64,000 nt of DNA from Rhodocyclaceae bacterium (GTDB taxonomy: Bacteria > Pseudomonadota > Gammaproteobacteria > Burkholderiales > Rhodocyclaceae). The notes under the pieces were generated by a model, which saw only the letters and a program-made list of their open reading frames with translations, did no database searches and had not been told where the DNA came from. Position 1 is the stretch's first letter; every line of letters starts with the position of its first letter. A program made the position numbers and the translations under genes. The stretch lies in NCBI GenBank assembly GCA_028713915.1, contig JAQTNK010000001.1:62001-126000 (forward strand). Direction: 5' to 3'. Below are positions 45,490 through 54,468 of the stretch, piece by piece.

Positions 45490-47286
45490 CTAGAAGGAAT
45501 ACGACACGGTCGCGCTCAGCACGTCGCGATCGCGCATCAGGTTGAGGTCGCCGCCACCGAAGAACGTGGTGTAGCCGACGCTCGCCTTCCAGGCGTTGTG
45601 ATAGTCGAAGTTCAAGCCAACGGCGATCGCCTTGCGGCCCTCGATGAAGGGAATCGTATTCGGACTCACGCCCCTGACGTCGTGGTAGAAGTCGACCACC
45701 GGGCTCATGGTCCAGCCGGAATGGAGGATGTTCGCGTAGGTCAGGCCGAACTCCGCCACGTAGCCCCAGGAATTCTTGGTCGGCAAAGTATAGTCGTTGA
45801 GCAGGTAGGGAATGGCGCCCGACAAGTCCAACCCCGGATAGCGCGTGACGGCCGCCTCCGCCATGACGTAGCCGTCGGCCGCACCCAGCGCCTGGGTGAC
45901 TTCAGGCGGCAGGAAGCGGAAGCCGGTCAGGTGCGCCTGGTACTTCTTCTCTTCGACATAGCCGTTCACTGTGGCGACGTTCGTCGGCGCTGCCATGGCG
46001 AGTGCGAGCAGGTTGAATTCCGGCCTGGCGTTCGAGACGGCTGCCGGCACGGTCGGATCGATGGCGACGCTGTCCTTCGGCCGATACGAAAGCTCGGCGC
46101 CGATCGCCCACTCGCCGACTTTGGTATTCATCGAGACGCCGAACAGGCTGCGATCTTCGCCATACTGCTCGATGGCCGTATAGCCGCCGATGTTGAGGCA
46201 TCCGGGGCCGGCGCAGGCCTTGTTGAGGTCCTGGCGGAAGCCGACGAAAGGCAGCTTGTCGTGGTAGCGGATGAAATAGCCGGCCCATTCCGTATCGCCG
46301 TCTTCCGGCTTGAAGCGCATCGACAGACCGAACTGGCCGGTGTTCTTCGGCGAAGTCTGCTCCACCGGCACGAGGCCGCCGGCGGCATTGATGGCCGCCA
46401 GGGTCCTGTTCTGCGTCGGATCGAAGTCGCCGATGCCGCCGAAGCTGGACGGAATGAAGGCGCCGCGCTTGCCGCCTTTGCCGAGGAAGTCAGCCGTCGA
46501 CCAGTAGGTGCCGGCCGGATCGAGCCGGAAGCCGTTCCACGCGAACTGGTAATAGGCTTCCATCGAGACGCCCTTGGCCAGCGCGGTGTTCACCGAGATC
46601 ATCGGCGCCGGAATGAAGATTTCCTTCAGCTGCGTGCCGGGGATGTGGGCCTTGCGCAGGTCGTAGGCGTTGATGGAGTTGATGCCGCCGAAGATGAAAA
46701 TGTCCTCGCCCCAGCTGATGACCTGGTTGCCGAACTTCACTTTCCCCGCATTTTCGCCGATGGAAAAATCCTTCGACACCCACAGGTCGAGCAGCGTGAC
46801 GTCCCGCTTCACGGCGCTCTCCGCTTCCGGATCGAGCGGCGTGCGGTCGGTGTGCGCCGCGGCGAAATCCGTCGACCAGGTAAAGCGGCCGAGCGCGGCC
46901 CAGTTGCCCTGATCCTTGAGCGACAGTTCGTGAGTGCCCTTCAGCACGGCGGAAACGATGTCGCCTTTCTTGTAGTTCAGGTTGCCGTCGTCGATGTTGG
47001 TGTAGTTGAAATCGGGATTGGAGGTCACGCCCCCTCCCGGTCCGTTGACGAGTTCGCCGAGCGGCCCGCTGGTGGGCACGTTGCCGCCGTTGTCGTTGCC
47101 GATCATCGACGTGTTGGGCGAACTCATCCGGCGCTGCATGCCGAACGAGATGGTCGAGTCGAAGCTGCCGGTGACGCCGTTGTCCATTTCGAACTTGTAG
47201 GCGAACGCCGGCGTGGCGGCACCGATGCCGATGATGGCCATGGCCAGCGCCAGCGGCGTCTTGCGGATAGTCGCTATTGTTTTCAT
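45490..47286 (-). CDS. DUF1302 outer-membrane protein
   Basis: 598 residues. A signal peptide ends at ATPAFA (residue 29). The body has DUF1302 features: GNWAALGRFTWSTDFAAAHT, VTLLDLWVSKDFSIGENAGK, VKFGNQVISWGEDIFIFGGI and NAYDLRKAHIPGTQLKEIF, with alternating strands and a terminal aromatic (VSYSF) that suggest a beta-barrel. DUF1302 and DUF1329 proteins usually occur together, often with an RND exporter, in bacteria that handle hydrophobic compounds; the substrate is unknown. Confidence 0.9.
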   Translation of the reverse strand: MKTIATIRKTPLALAMAIIGIGAATPAFAYKFEMDNGVTGSFDSTISFGMQRRMSSPNTSMIGNDNGGNVPTSGPLGELVNGPGGGVTSNPDFNYTNIDDGNLNYKKGDIVSAVLKGTHELSLKDQGNWAALGRFTWSTDFAAAHTDRTPLDPEAESAVKRDVTLLDLWVSKDFSIGENAGKVKFGNQVISWGEDIFIFGGINSINAYDLRKAHIPGTQLKEIFIPAPMISVNTALAKGVSMEAYYQFAWNGFRLDPAGTYWSTADFLGKGGKRGAFIPSSFGGIGDFDPTQNRTLAAINAAGGLVPVEQTSPKNTGQFGLSMRFKPEDGDTEWAGYFIRYHDKLPFVGFRQDLNKACAGPGCLNIGGYTAIEQYGEDRSLFGVSMNTKVGEWAIGAELSYRPKDSVAIDPTVPAAVSNARPEFNLLALAMAAPTNVATVNGYVEEKKYQAHLTGFRFLPPEVTQALGAADGYVMAEAAVTRYPGLDLSGAIPYLLNDYTLPTKNSWGYVAEFGLTYANILHSGWTMSPVVDFYHDVRGVSPNTIPFIEGRKAIAVGLNFDYHNAWKASVGYTTFFGGGDLNLMRDRDVLSATVSYSF

Positions 47287-47315
47287 GAGATTCTCCTCCT
47301 AGGGTCGGCAGCGGC

Positions 47316-48686
47316 TCAGCGATCGCCGGCGCGGCGCAGTTCGTCCGCTTCGAAACGTTTCGGATCGACACGCCCTTCGGCGCCCGCCAGCCAGTCCGTC
47401 GGCTTGCTTTCCTGGGTCGAGTTCTCGGCCAGATAGCGGTTGACCGTGAGGTCCCAGGACATGAATTCCTGGCTCACGCAGGCCCCGAGTTCCACCGCCG
47501 GGTAGAGCGACGCTTCCATGACCCGCCAGAGTTTCCCTTGCGCGTCGTACTGGTCGGCGGCGAGGATCATCCAGGTGTCCTCGTCGAGATAGAAGACGCG
47601 ATGGGCGAACATGTGGCGCATGCCCTGCTTGACCGTCCCCTCCACCTTCCAGACGCGGTGCAGCTCGTAGCGCATCAGGTCGCGCTTGGGGAACAGCCCT
47701 TCGTAAATCTCCTTGACGGGACGCTTGGCGACGAACTTGAAGGTGTTGTAGGGCACGTACATTTCCTGCTTGCCCACCAGCTTCCAATCGTAGCGGTCGA
47801 GGGCGCCGGCGAACATCGGGTACTGGTCGGCAGTCTCGAGATTCTCGTAGCCGGGGATCGGATTGTCGTACTCGAAGGCCGGCAGGCGGCGGACGCGGCG
47901 CTGGCCCGGGAAGTACATCCAGGCATCGTTCGACTTGTTCAGGAAGTAGTGCGCCAGGATGACTTCGCCGTCACGCGAGGCCGGCGCGGTGGCGACGTTG
48001 AGCAGCTTCATCTGCACGCCGTGCACGTCTTCGGGCGACTTCGCCTTGGCCGACGCAAACGGCGTGATCACCCACTGGTCCTGGGCCAGGCCGTAGAAGG
48101 TGCCGTCCGGATTGATGAAGTTGGTCTGGTAATACTCGGCGCGTCCCTCGCCCTGCCAGCGCAGGCGATGGTTCCAGACCGCCTCGGCACCGTTCTTGGC
48201 AATGGGGAAAGGAAAGCCGCCGCCGACCGCCTGGGCGAGGTTGTCCTTGCCGTCGGTGGACAGTTTCGCCTCGACCGCGTTGAGCCGGGTCTGCGTCGCG
48301 ACCGACTCGGGATAGCCGCAGCTGCGCCGCGTCGGATAGACGTCCATCCGATAGCCCTTGCGCGTCTTGATGAGCTCGACCTGACCGGCGGAAAGCTTGT
48401 CCTTGTACTTATCGACGTTCGACGCATCGATCGAGAACAGCGGCTTGTCGCCGGCGAACGGATCGGGGCGCGCCTCGCTGAGCTTGTGCTTGCCTTTGGG
48501 TAGGCCGCCTTTCCACTCCGGAATGGAGCCGTCCTTGTTGCCCGCCTTCTCGGCACCGACCGGAGTCAGCTCCTTGCCGAGCTTGGCGGCTTCCTGCTCG
48601 GGCACCGCCGCAGCGGACGTCGCCGCCGCCATGGCGCAGGCGACGCCCAACGCCAATATCGAAATCGAAGAGTTCAAGCCACGCAT
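47316..48686 (-). CDS. DUF1329 exported protein
   Basis: 456 residues from the ATG at 48686, with AAGGAGG about 9 bases ahead. A signal peptide ends near residue 27 (AMAAATSAAA). DUF1329 segments: EAAKLGKELTPVGAEKAGNK, DGSIPEWKGGLP, DAWMYFPGQRRVRRLPAFEY, then DNPIPGYENLETADQ and VWKVEGTVKQGMRHMFAHRV. The family has a LolB-like outer-membrane lipoprotein-sorting fold by known comparisons, though no lipobox is seen here. Head gene of the DUF1329-DUF1302-RND-YCF48 cluster, with 134 bases upstream for a promoter. Confidence 0.91.
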   Translation of the reverse strand: MRGLNSSISILALGVACAMAAATSAAAVPEQEAAKLGKELTPVGAEKAGNKDGSIPEWKGGLPKGKHKLSEARPDPFAGDKPLFSIDASNVDKYKDKLSAGQVELIKTRKGYRMDVYPTRRSCGYPESVATQTRLNAVEAKLSTDGKDNLAQAVGGGFPFPIAKNGAEAVWNHRLRWQGEGRAEYYQTNFINPDGTFYGLAQDQWVITPFASAKAKSPEDVHGVQMKLLNVATAPASRDGEVILAHYFLNKSNDAWMYFPGQRRVRRLPAFEYDNPIPGYENLETADQYPMFAGALDRYDWKLVGKQEMYVPYNTFKFVAKRPVKEIYEGLFPKRDLMRYELHRVWKVEGTVKQGMRHMFAHRVFYLDEDTWMILAADQYDAQGKLWRVMEASLYPAVELGACVSQEFMSWDLTVNRYLAENSTQESKPTDWLAGAEGRVDPKRFEADELRRAGDR

Positions 48687-48820
48687 GGAGCGCTTCCTCC
48701 TTAAGGAATGAATCGTGGAATATTCGCCGGCGTTTTAGGATCGGCCGGTCGGTGTTTATCAGTGCATTGTGGCGCGTCCCTTTGCGCGGCGTTATCCAAA
48801 ATCGGCAATGCGCGGGCAAA

Positions 48821-49840
48821 TCACGATGGCCCTCCCCGACGCCAGCGAACCTCGGGGTAGTAGCACATGTAACCCGAGCGGCAGTGGTCGTCGGTGCCGC
48901 GCAGACCGACCGCGAACGCGGCGGCCTCAGCCGCCGTCGCGCCACCGCGGACGCGGTCGACGACGGCACGCACCAGTTCGACGCTTTTCCGCTTGCGCTC
49001 GGTCGCCCCTTCGCGCCCGGCGATCTTGATCGAGGCGACGCCGGCAGCCGCCAGGCGGGCGATGGCGCACAGCCCGCAAGGCCCATACGGATAGCCTTCC
49101 GGCGTGGTCGAGAAGCCGCAGCCGAAGCGATACCAGAGCCAGCGCTGATAGTCGGCGTCGTTGTCGCGCAGCTTGCGCGCGACCTGTTCGGAGAGCGCGC
49201 CGCCGCCGGCGTGGCGATACGCGAACGGCTGCGGGTCGGTGCAGATCGGCCCGCCGAGTTTCGGCGGCAGGTGGATCGAGTGGCAGGCGCCTTCTTCGAA
49301 GACGCAGCCGTCGTTGAGGACGAACGCTTCGATCTCGACGCCGTCCGCGGCCGCCGCGATGGCGGCGATCTCGTCGAGCGAGACGTCGCGCGGCAGAATC
49401 ACCCGCCGCACGCCCATGGCGCGGTAGAAGGCGACGCCGGCGCTGTTGCGGCAGGCGGCGACCGAGCTGACATGGATCGCAAGCTCCGGCACGTGCGCGC
49501 GCAACTCGGCGATCAGGCCGATATCGGCGACGATGACGGCGTCGCCGCCGCACGCCTGGAAATTGCGCGCCAGCTCGATCAGGGCGGCCTGGTGATCGCC
49601 GCCGTAATGCTGGGCATTGAGCACCATGAACAACGCCGCCTGGTGGCGGTGCGCCAGGCCGACGGCGCGCTCCAGTTCGGCCATGCCGTCCAGGTTGCCG
49701 AAGTAGCGGCGATTGACTGCGCCGGTGTTGAAGCGCGCCACCCATTCCTGCGGCACCACGCCGCAATACAGTTCCTCGGCGCCGGCCGCCGTCAGGGGCT
49801 CGATCTCGTCGCTGCGGCTGATCGGCGCGGTTATCTTCAT
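48821..49840 (-). CDS. U32-family protein, UbiU-like, at end of qhp operon
   Basis: 339 residues; starts one base after the stop of the preceding gene. The U32 fold is marked by AGAEELYCGV (residues 19-28), IHVSSVAACRNSAGVAFYRA, MGVRRVILPRDVSLDEI, and the family signature EAFVLNDGCVFEEGAC (171-186), which has the E-x-F...G-x-C...G-x-C layout. Cys179, Cys186, Cys200 and one of Cys241/255/258 could bind a 4Fe-4S cluster as in UbiU, where the first two ligands are also seven residues apart. Known U32 proteins act in hydroxylation of ubiquinone precursors, rRNA or tRNA, or as proteases. Here a role in amine dehydrogenase maturation is inferred from operon position. Confidence 0.85.
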   Translation of the reverse strand: MKITAPISRSDEIEPLTAAGAEELYCGVVPQEWVARFNTGAVNRRYFGNLDGMAELERAVGLAHRHQAALFMVLNAQHYGGDHQAALIELARNFQACGGDAVIVADIGLIAELRAHVPELAIHVSSVAACRNSAGVAFYRAMGVRRVILPRDVSLDEIAAIAAAADGVEIEAFVLNDGCVFEEGACHSIHLPPKLGGPICTDPQPFAYRHAGGGALSEQVARKLRDNDADYQRWLWYRFGCGFSTTPEGYPYGPCGLCAIARLAAAGVASIKIAGREGATERKRKSVELVRAVVDRVRGGATAAEAAAFAVGLRGTDDHCRSGYMCYYPEVRWRRGGPS

Positions 49841-49841
49841 G

Positions 49842-50708
49842 TCATATCCCGGCGAACACCAGGCGGTCGACGCGGCCGGCCGCCAGCGCCGCGCGCAGGG
49901 CGTTGGCCATGGCCGCGTCGTGGCGGTAATAGAGGCTGTTGCCGCGGCGCCAGGACTCGATGCCGGCGGCCGACGGCTGCGTCGCCGCTTCGACGACGCC
50001 GAGGCACTCGCGATGGCAGGCAGCGCCGGGCGCGAACTTGTCGGCGGCGGCGAGCTGCAGCGAACCGATCTTGCAAAGGCGACCTTTCGCCACGTAGCCG
50101 AACGGCGCCCAGACGCTCACCGCCATGGCGTCCACGGCAAACGTCGCGGGCGTGGCGAAAGGCGGCACGTCGAGTTCGATGCGACCGATGCCGAGGCTTT
50201 CCATCACGCGCCGATAGCCGGCCGTGGCGTAGCCGGTCGCGTAGGGCTTGGTCCAGGCCGGCGACGGCAGGCGCGGGTCCTTGATCGCCTTGGCCAGCTG
50301 CCGGCCGGCCGCGAGGCGCCGTTGCGGCTGCGCCGCCCGCAGCGCGCTGGCGACGCCCCAGTCGTTCACCAGCACCTCGGCCGTCGGCGGCAGCAATGCC
50401 GCGGCGGCGACGATGCGCGCGACGAGTTCGTCGTTGGCCACGGGCGTCGCCAGCACCAGGGTCAGGCCGAACGCCTGCGCGACGCCGATGGCGCGCTCGA
50501 GCGCGGCCGCATCCGGAAACAGGTGCTCGCAGAATTCGCTGCCGAAATAGAGGTGGCTCGCCGCCGCGCCCGCAGGCGCCAAGGCCGCGACTTCGGGCGC
50601 CTCGAGAAACGCGGCGAGCGCCGGCGCATCCAGCGCGGCCAGGGACTCGAACTGCGCCAGCCGACGCGGCTCGACCACGGCGACGCCCAGGTCGACGGTC
50701 TTCATCAT
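49842..50708 (-). CDS. U32-family protein, UbiV-like, in qhp operon
   Basis: 288 residues, start by ATGA overlap with the protease gene. It has exactly four cysteines: Cys60 (LYFGSEFCEHLF), Cys212 (YVAKGRLCKIGS), Cys231 and Cys235 (ACHRECLG). UbiV uses the same arrangement, one early Cys in a LGEAVC-like segment and a late C-x12-C-x3-C; here it is C-x18-C-x3-C. The late segment APFGYVAKGRLC also matches the UbiV region around its second ligand. It is therefore a probable 4Fe-4S protein forming a heterodimer with the next gene product. The hydroxylation role is inference. Confidence 0.8.
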   Translation of the reverse strand: MMKTVDLGVAVVEPRRLAQFESLAALDAPALAAFLEAPEVAALAPAGAAASHLYFGSEFCEHLFPDAAALERAIGVAQAFGLTLVLATPVANDELVARIVAAAALLPPTAEVLVNDWGVASALRAAQPQRRLAAGRQLAKAIKDPRLPSPAWTKPYATGYATAGYRRVMESLGIGRIELDVPPFATPATFAVDAMAVSVWAPFGYVAKGRLCKIGSLQLAAADKFAPGAACHRECLGVVEAATQPSAAGIESWRRGNSLYYRHDAAMANALRAALAAGRVDRLVFAGI

Positions 50709-51373
50709 GCGGCCTGGCGGCGCTCGCGGCCGTGGAATGCGGCCTGCGCGTCGAGCCAGTTGCGAAAGTCGTCGGGCCGCGCCTGCGGCCGCGCGGCGAG
50801 GAAAGCCGCGGCCAGGCCGGAAACCCGCGCCGCCGCGAAGCTGGCGCCGCCCGGCGTCGCAGCGTCGGCGGCCAGCGGCGCGGCGCCGTAGCGGCGGCGA
50901 GGCTCGAGCACCGACCAGTTCCCGGCGGCGCAGCGCGCATCGCCCGAGACGGCGAGCACCTGCGCATAGGCGGCCGGATAGACCGCCGCGCCGCGCGCCG
51001 GACAGGCCGTCACGACGATGGCGCCGGCGTCCGCCGCCGCGGCGCAGGCGGCCCGCAATTCGTCGCGGTCCTCGCGCAGGCCGAGGCTGAGATTCACGAC
51101 GCGCGCCTGCTGCGCCAGGCACCAATGGATGCCCCGCACCACGCTCGCGGCATCGCCGTGGCGCCCGGCGGCGAAGGCGCGAGCGCTGAACAGCCGCGCC
51201 TGCGGCGCCAGCGCCAGGATGATGCGCGCCACCGCCGTGCCGTGGCCGACGCCATCGCCGACGCCATCGCCGACTGCCGCGCCGGCGTCGGCGGCGACGC
51301 AGACCGCGCCGCCGACCGCCGCGCCGAGCGCCGCATCGACGCCGCTGTCGACGATGCCGACCTTAACCGGCAC
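50705..51373 (-). CDS. qhpE: Subtilisin-like protease QhpE (gamma-subunit leader protease)
   Basis: 222 residues from a GTG at 51373, with GAGGA 8 bases ahead. It is a compact subtilase without signal or pro-domain. The triad is Asp9 (GIVDSGVD), His44 (VGHGTAVA) and Ser178 (GGASFAAA), with Asn94 (VVNLSLG) nearby. In Paracoccus the homologue removes the 28-residue leader from the cross-linked gamma subunit. Overlaps the ABC-transporter gene by 11 bases and the UbiV-like gene by four. Confidence 0.9.
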   Translation of the reverse strand: MPVKVGIVDSGVDAALGAAVGGAVCVAADAGAAVGDGVGDGVGHGTAVARIILALAPQARLFSARAFAAGRHGDAASVVRGIHWCLAQQARVVNLSLGLREDRDELRAACAAAADAGAIVVTACPARGAAVYPAAYAQVLAVSGDARCAAGNWSVLEPRRRYGAAPLAADAATPGGASFAAARVSGLAAAFLAARPQARPDDFRNWLDAQAAFHGRERRQAA

Positions 51374-53045
51374 GGCTGTCGTCCTCGGGCGCGCGGATCA
51401 GGCGGCCGCCGCGCAACAGGCAGACCGCATCGCACGCGCCGGCCAGCCGCCGGTCGTGGGTGATGACGATGCGCGTGCGCCCGGCGAAGATGGCGTCCAC
51501 CGAAGCCATGATGGCGCGCGCGAGTTCGCAGTCGACGGCGCTGGTGGTCTCGTCGAGGACGAGTATCGACGGCGCCAGCAGGATGGCGCGCGCCAGGGCC
51601 AGGCGCATGCGCTCGCCGCGCGACAAGGCGTTGCTGGAGGCGCCGAGCTGCCGCGCCAGCATGGCCGCGCCGCCGTCGAGGCCGGCCTGCGTCAGGGCCT
51701 GCGCGACTTCCCCGGCGCTCGCGCCCGGGCGCACGTAGCGCAGGTTGTCGGCAACCGTGCCGGGGAAGAACACCGGCTCCTGGTCGACGACGGCGACGCG
51801 GCGACGCAAGTCGGCCAGTGCGACCTGGGCGATGTCGACGCCGTCGATGAAAATCGCGCCGGCCTGCGGCGCGAAGTGTCCGCGCAAGAGATCGGCGATG
51901 GTCGATTTGCCGCCGCCGGAAGCACCCAGCAGGACGATCTTGCTGCCGGCGGCAATGGTGAAGGAAGCGTCGCGCAGCACGTCGACCGCGGGCTCGTGCC
52001 GATAGGTGACGGCGCGGAATTCGACCGCGCCGCGGCATTGCGGCGGCAGGCTGATACAGGCCTGCGCCGCCGGGCGCGCCGGTTCGGCGTCGAGCACTTC
52101 GGCGACGCGCGCGAGACTGACGCGGGCGCGCTGCCAGCCGGAATAGACGCCGAGCAGGGTATTCACCGGTCCGCTGGCGCGCCCGGCATAGGCGATGAAG
52201 GCGACGAGCACGCCGACGCTGGTTTGGTGCCGCATCAGCAGCCAGGCGCCGGCGGCGATGACCAGGGCCATGGCGAACGTGCCCGAGAGCCGCTGCATCG
52301 CGCTGACGACGAAACTGGCCTGCTGCGAAGCGCGCAGCGCCTCATGGTAGTCGTCGTGATGGCCGCGCAGGCCTTCGAGGCGCACGGCTTCGGTGTTGGT
52401 CGACTGGATGAATTTCACCGCCCGCAGCGAGTCGAGGAAATAGCTCGACAGGGCCGCCGCGCGTTCGCGCACCGCGCGCGTCGCCGCCTCGACGCCGCGG
52501 CGCCGCCACCAGGTCGCCGCGAGCTGCAGCGGCACGGTGGCGAGGACCACGGCCGCCAGCAGCGGGCTCAGCCACGCCATCAGGACGACCAGCAGCACGA
52601 TATTGAAAAGGCCGCCGATCAGCGCCAGCGGCGCATCGACGACGAAGCGCTGGACTTCGGCGAGGTCGCCGTCGAAGCGCGAGACGAGGTCGCCGAAGCC
52701 GACGCGCGAGTAATAGCCGGGCGACAGCGACTGCAAATGCGAAAACACCCGTTCGCGCAGGCGGAACAGCACGTGCGAGGACAATTCCAGATAGCCGAAG
52801 CGGTTCCAGGATTCAAGCGCCAGGCCGATCAGCGGCGTCACCAGCATGACGGCGCAGGTGCTCGCCAGCACGCGCATGTCGCCGGCCAGCGCGCCGTCGT
52901 CGACCAGCCGCTTGGAGAAATAGGGCTGCAGCATGGCCAGCACGCTGGCGCCCCAGGACAGCGCCACGATGCGCGCCACCTGCCCGCGCTGCGCCAGCGC
53001 CAGGGGCAGGGCGATGGCGAGCACGCGCCGCTGTCCTTGTTCCAC
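51363..53045 (-). CDS. qhpF: ABC exporter QhpF (permease-ATPase fusion)
   Basis: 560 residues. Residues about 25-300 form a six-segment type I exporter domain. The ATPase domain follows with Walker A GASGGGKS at 374-381, Q-loop VVDQEPVFFPGTV, a signature that deviates as ALSRGERMRLALARA, and Walker B SILVLDETTS. The deviating signature (LSRGE instead of LSGGQ) resembles other peptide exporters. By family and context it moves the modified gamma subunit to the periplasm. Here it precedes qhpE, the reverse of the Paracoccus order. Confidence 0.88.
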   Translation of the reverse strand: MEQGQRRVLAIALPLALAQRGQVARIVALSWGASVLAMLQPYFSKRLVDDGALAGDMRVLASTCAVMLVTPLIGLALESWNRFGYLELSSHVLFRLRERVFSHLQSLSPGYYSRVGFGDLVSRFDGDLAEVQRFVVDAPLALIGGLFNIVLLVVLMAWLSPLLAAVVLATVPLQLAATWWRRRGVEAATRAVRERAAALSSYFLDSLRAVKFIQSTNTEAVRLEGLRGHHDDYHEALRASQQASFVVSAMQRLSGTFAMALVIAAGAWLLMRHQTSVGVLVAFIAYAGRASGPVNTLLGVYSGWQRARVSLARVAEVLDAEPARPAAQACISLPPQCRGAVEFRAVTYRHEPAVDVLRDASFTIAAGSKIVLLGASGGGKSTIADLLRGHFAPQAGAIFIDGVDIAQVALADLRRRVAVVDQEPVFFPGTVADNLRYVRPGASAGEVAQALTQAGLDGGAAMLARQLGASSNALSRGERMRLALARAILLAPSILVLDETTSAVDCELARAIMASVDAIFAGRTRIVITHDRRLAGACDAVCLLRGGRLIRAPEDDSRAG

Positions 53046-53072
53046 GCGCGGCTCTCCTTTGGCGCCGGCGCG

Positions 53073-54143
53073 CTAGCGCCGCACCACCCGCAACGAGGAC
53101 GTGCTCTGGTCGCGGTGGCCCGGGATGGTGATTTCGGCGGTCTTCTGCAAGGTCGCGGCGTCGTATACCGAGACGATGTCCGTCGCGCCGCCCAGGTAGA
53201 GTTCCTTGCCGTCCGACGAGATGTTGATCGCATAATGCGTGCGGTCCGCCTTGACCTGCTGCACCACTTTTTTCGCCGCCAGGTCGATCCTGGAAATCTG
53301 GTTCATCACCGCGAACGCTTCGTTCTTGTTCACCGGATTGACCACCGAGGAAAAGATCGCGGTGTCGGCATTGGCAACTTCCACGACCTGCATCGTCTCG
53401 CTGTCGAGGTCGAACGTCAGCATGCCCAGTTGCAAGGCCTCGGGCGAGGTCGGATCGACGTTGGTGCGCGGCGCATAGTAAGGCGTCGACAGCATGCGCG
53501 CCTGCTCGTACTGCGGCCAGAAGTCGAGGATGTCCGGCTCGCCCATGCCGTCGCGCTTCCAGTTGCGCAGCGGGAAGGTCTTGTCGATCCTGCCGCTGGC
53601 ACCGTCGATGACGTACATGTCCCAGCCGAGCGCGATCAGGCGGTCGCTGCTGGCGCCGACGGCGAGCAGACCGATGCGGCGCGGCGCGGGGAAGACGCGC
53701 ACCGGCTTGGCACCGACGCCGTCGGCCGTGTTGTACACGGCGATGCGCGTGGGCATGACTTCGTATTCGTTCTTCGTCATGCGCGTCGGCAGCTGGTGCA
53801 CATAAAGAAGCTTGCCGTCGTCGCTCACCACCATGGCCATCATCGACTTGACGCGCTCGCCCGGCAGCGACATGTCGGCGCGAAACACTTCCTTGCCGCT
53901 GTCGAGATCGATGCCGGAAATGCTTTCGTTGCGGTTGGTGAGGACATAGGCGACCTTGCCGTCCTTCGGCAGCGTCACCGCCGAAGGCAGGCCGTCGCCG
54001 GGAATGACAAAGCTGTGGACGGTGGTCCGCGCCGCCAGGTCGATGACGTGGAGAAGATTCGGACGCGAGACGACGACGAGAAAGTCCTTCGCCGCAGCCG
54101 ACAGCGCACAACAAGCCAGCAGAATGCCGAGCCAGTATTTCAT
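53073..54143 (-). CDS. qhpB: Quinohemoprotein amine dehydrogenase beta subunit
   Basis: 356 residues with a signal peptide ending near residue 18 (LLACCALSAAA). It is a seven-bladed YVTN-type beta-propeller: VSRPNLLHVIDLAARTTVHS, KVAYVLTNRNESISGIDLDS, THYAINISSDGKELYLGGAT, DIVSVYDAATLQKTAEI. It forms part of the active-site cavity around the quinone cofactor of the gamma subunit. It starts four bases after the gamma-subunit gene, so expression is coupled. Confidence 0.92.
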   Translation of the reverse strand: MKYWLGILLACCALSAAAKDFLVVVSRPNLLHVIDLAARTTVHSFVIPGDGLPSAVTLPKDGKVAYVLTNRNESISGIDLDSGKEVFRADMSLPGERVKSMMAMVVSDDGKLLYVHQLPTRMTKNEYEVMPTRIAVYNTADGVGAKPVRVFPAPRRIGLLAVGASSDRLIALGWDMYVIDGASGRIDKTFPLRNWKRDGMGEPDILDFWPQYEQARMLSTPYYAPRTNVDPTSPEALQLGMLTFDLDSETMQVVEVANADTAIFSSVVNPVNKNEAFAVMNQISRIDLAAKKVVQQVKADRTHYAINISSDGKELYLGGATDIVSVYDAATLQKTAEITIPGHRDQSTSSLRVVRR

Positions 54144-54147
54144 TCCC

Positions 54148-54468
54148 TCAGTCCTCCGGAAACAGGGTTTGCAGTTCTCGCCAGTCGCGCAGCGCCGAGT
54201 TCTTGCCGTCGGTCCATTCGGGCGCCGTGTTCATGGAATCGGCGAGTTGCGCCGGCCACCAGCACGGATCGGTGCAGCCGTACAAGTCGGCTTCCATCGG
54301 CTGGCAGAGGCTGGCGAGCCCGCCGAAGGCATCCAGTTCCCAGCCGGGATCGAAAGTCGTGGTGCAGCCGACGACGTTGCTCATGAGCGTGGCTTCGCCG
54401 GCGGCGGGTGCCGCGGACGGCTGCGCCAGATGGCGGGCCTTTTCGTTCAGGGGTATCAGGCGTTTCAT
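54148..54468 (-). CDS. qhpC: Quinohemoprotein amine dehydrogenase gamma subunit (CTQ and thioether cross-links)
   Basis: 106 residues; ATGA overlap with qhpD. A 28-residue leader ([16 protein letters not shown]...) precedes mature Met29. Every modification site known from Paracoccus and Pseudomonas fits in spacing: thioethers Cys35-Glu44, Cys55-Asp61 and Cys69-Asp77, and the cysteine tryptophylquinone pair Cys65-Trp71, within [30 protein letters not shown] and PAQLAD. It carries the catalytic quinone that oxidises primary amines in the periplasm. Expected to be modified by QhpD, trimmed by QhpE and exported by QhpF. Confidence 0.96.
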   Translation of the reverse strand: MKRLIPLNEKARHLAQPSAAPAAGEATLMSNVVGCTTTFDPGWELDAFGGLASLCQPMEADLYGCTDPCWWPAQLADSMNTAPEWTDGKNSALRDWRELQTLFPED

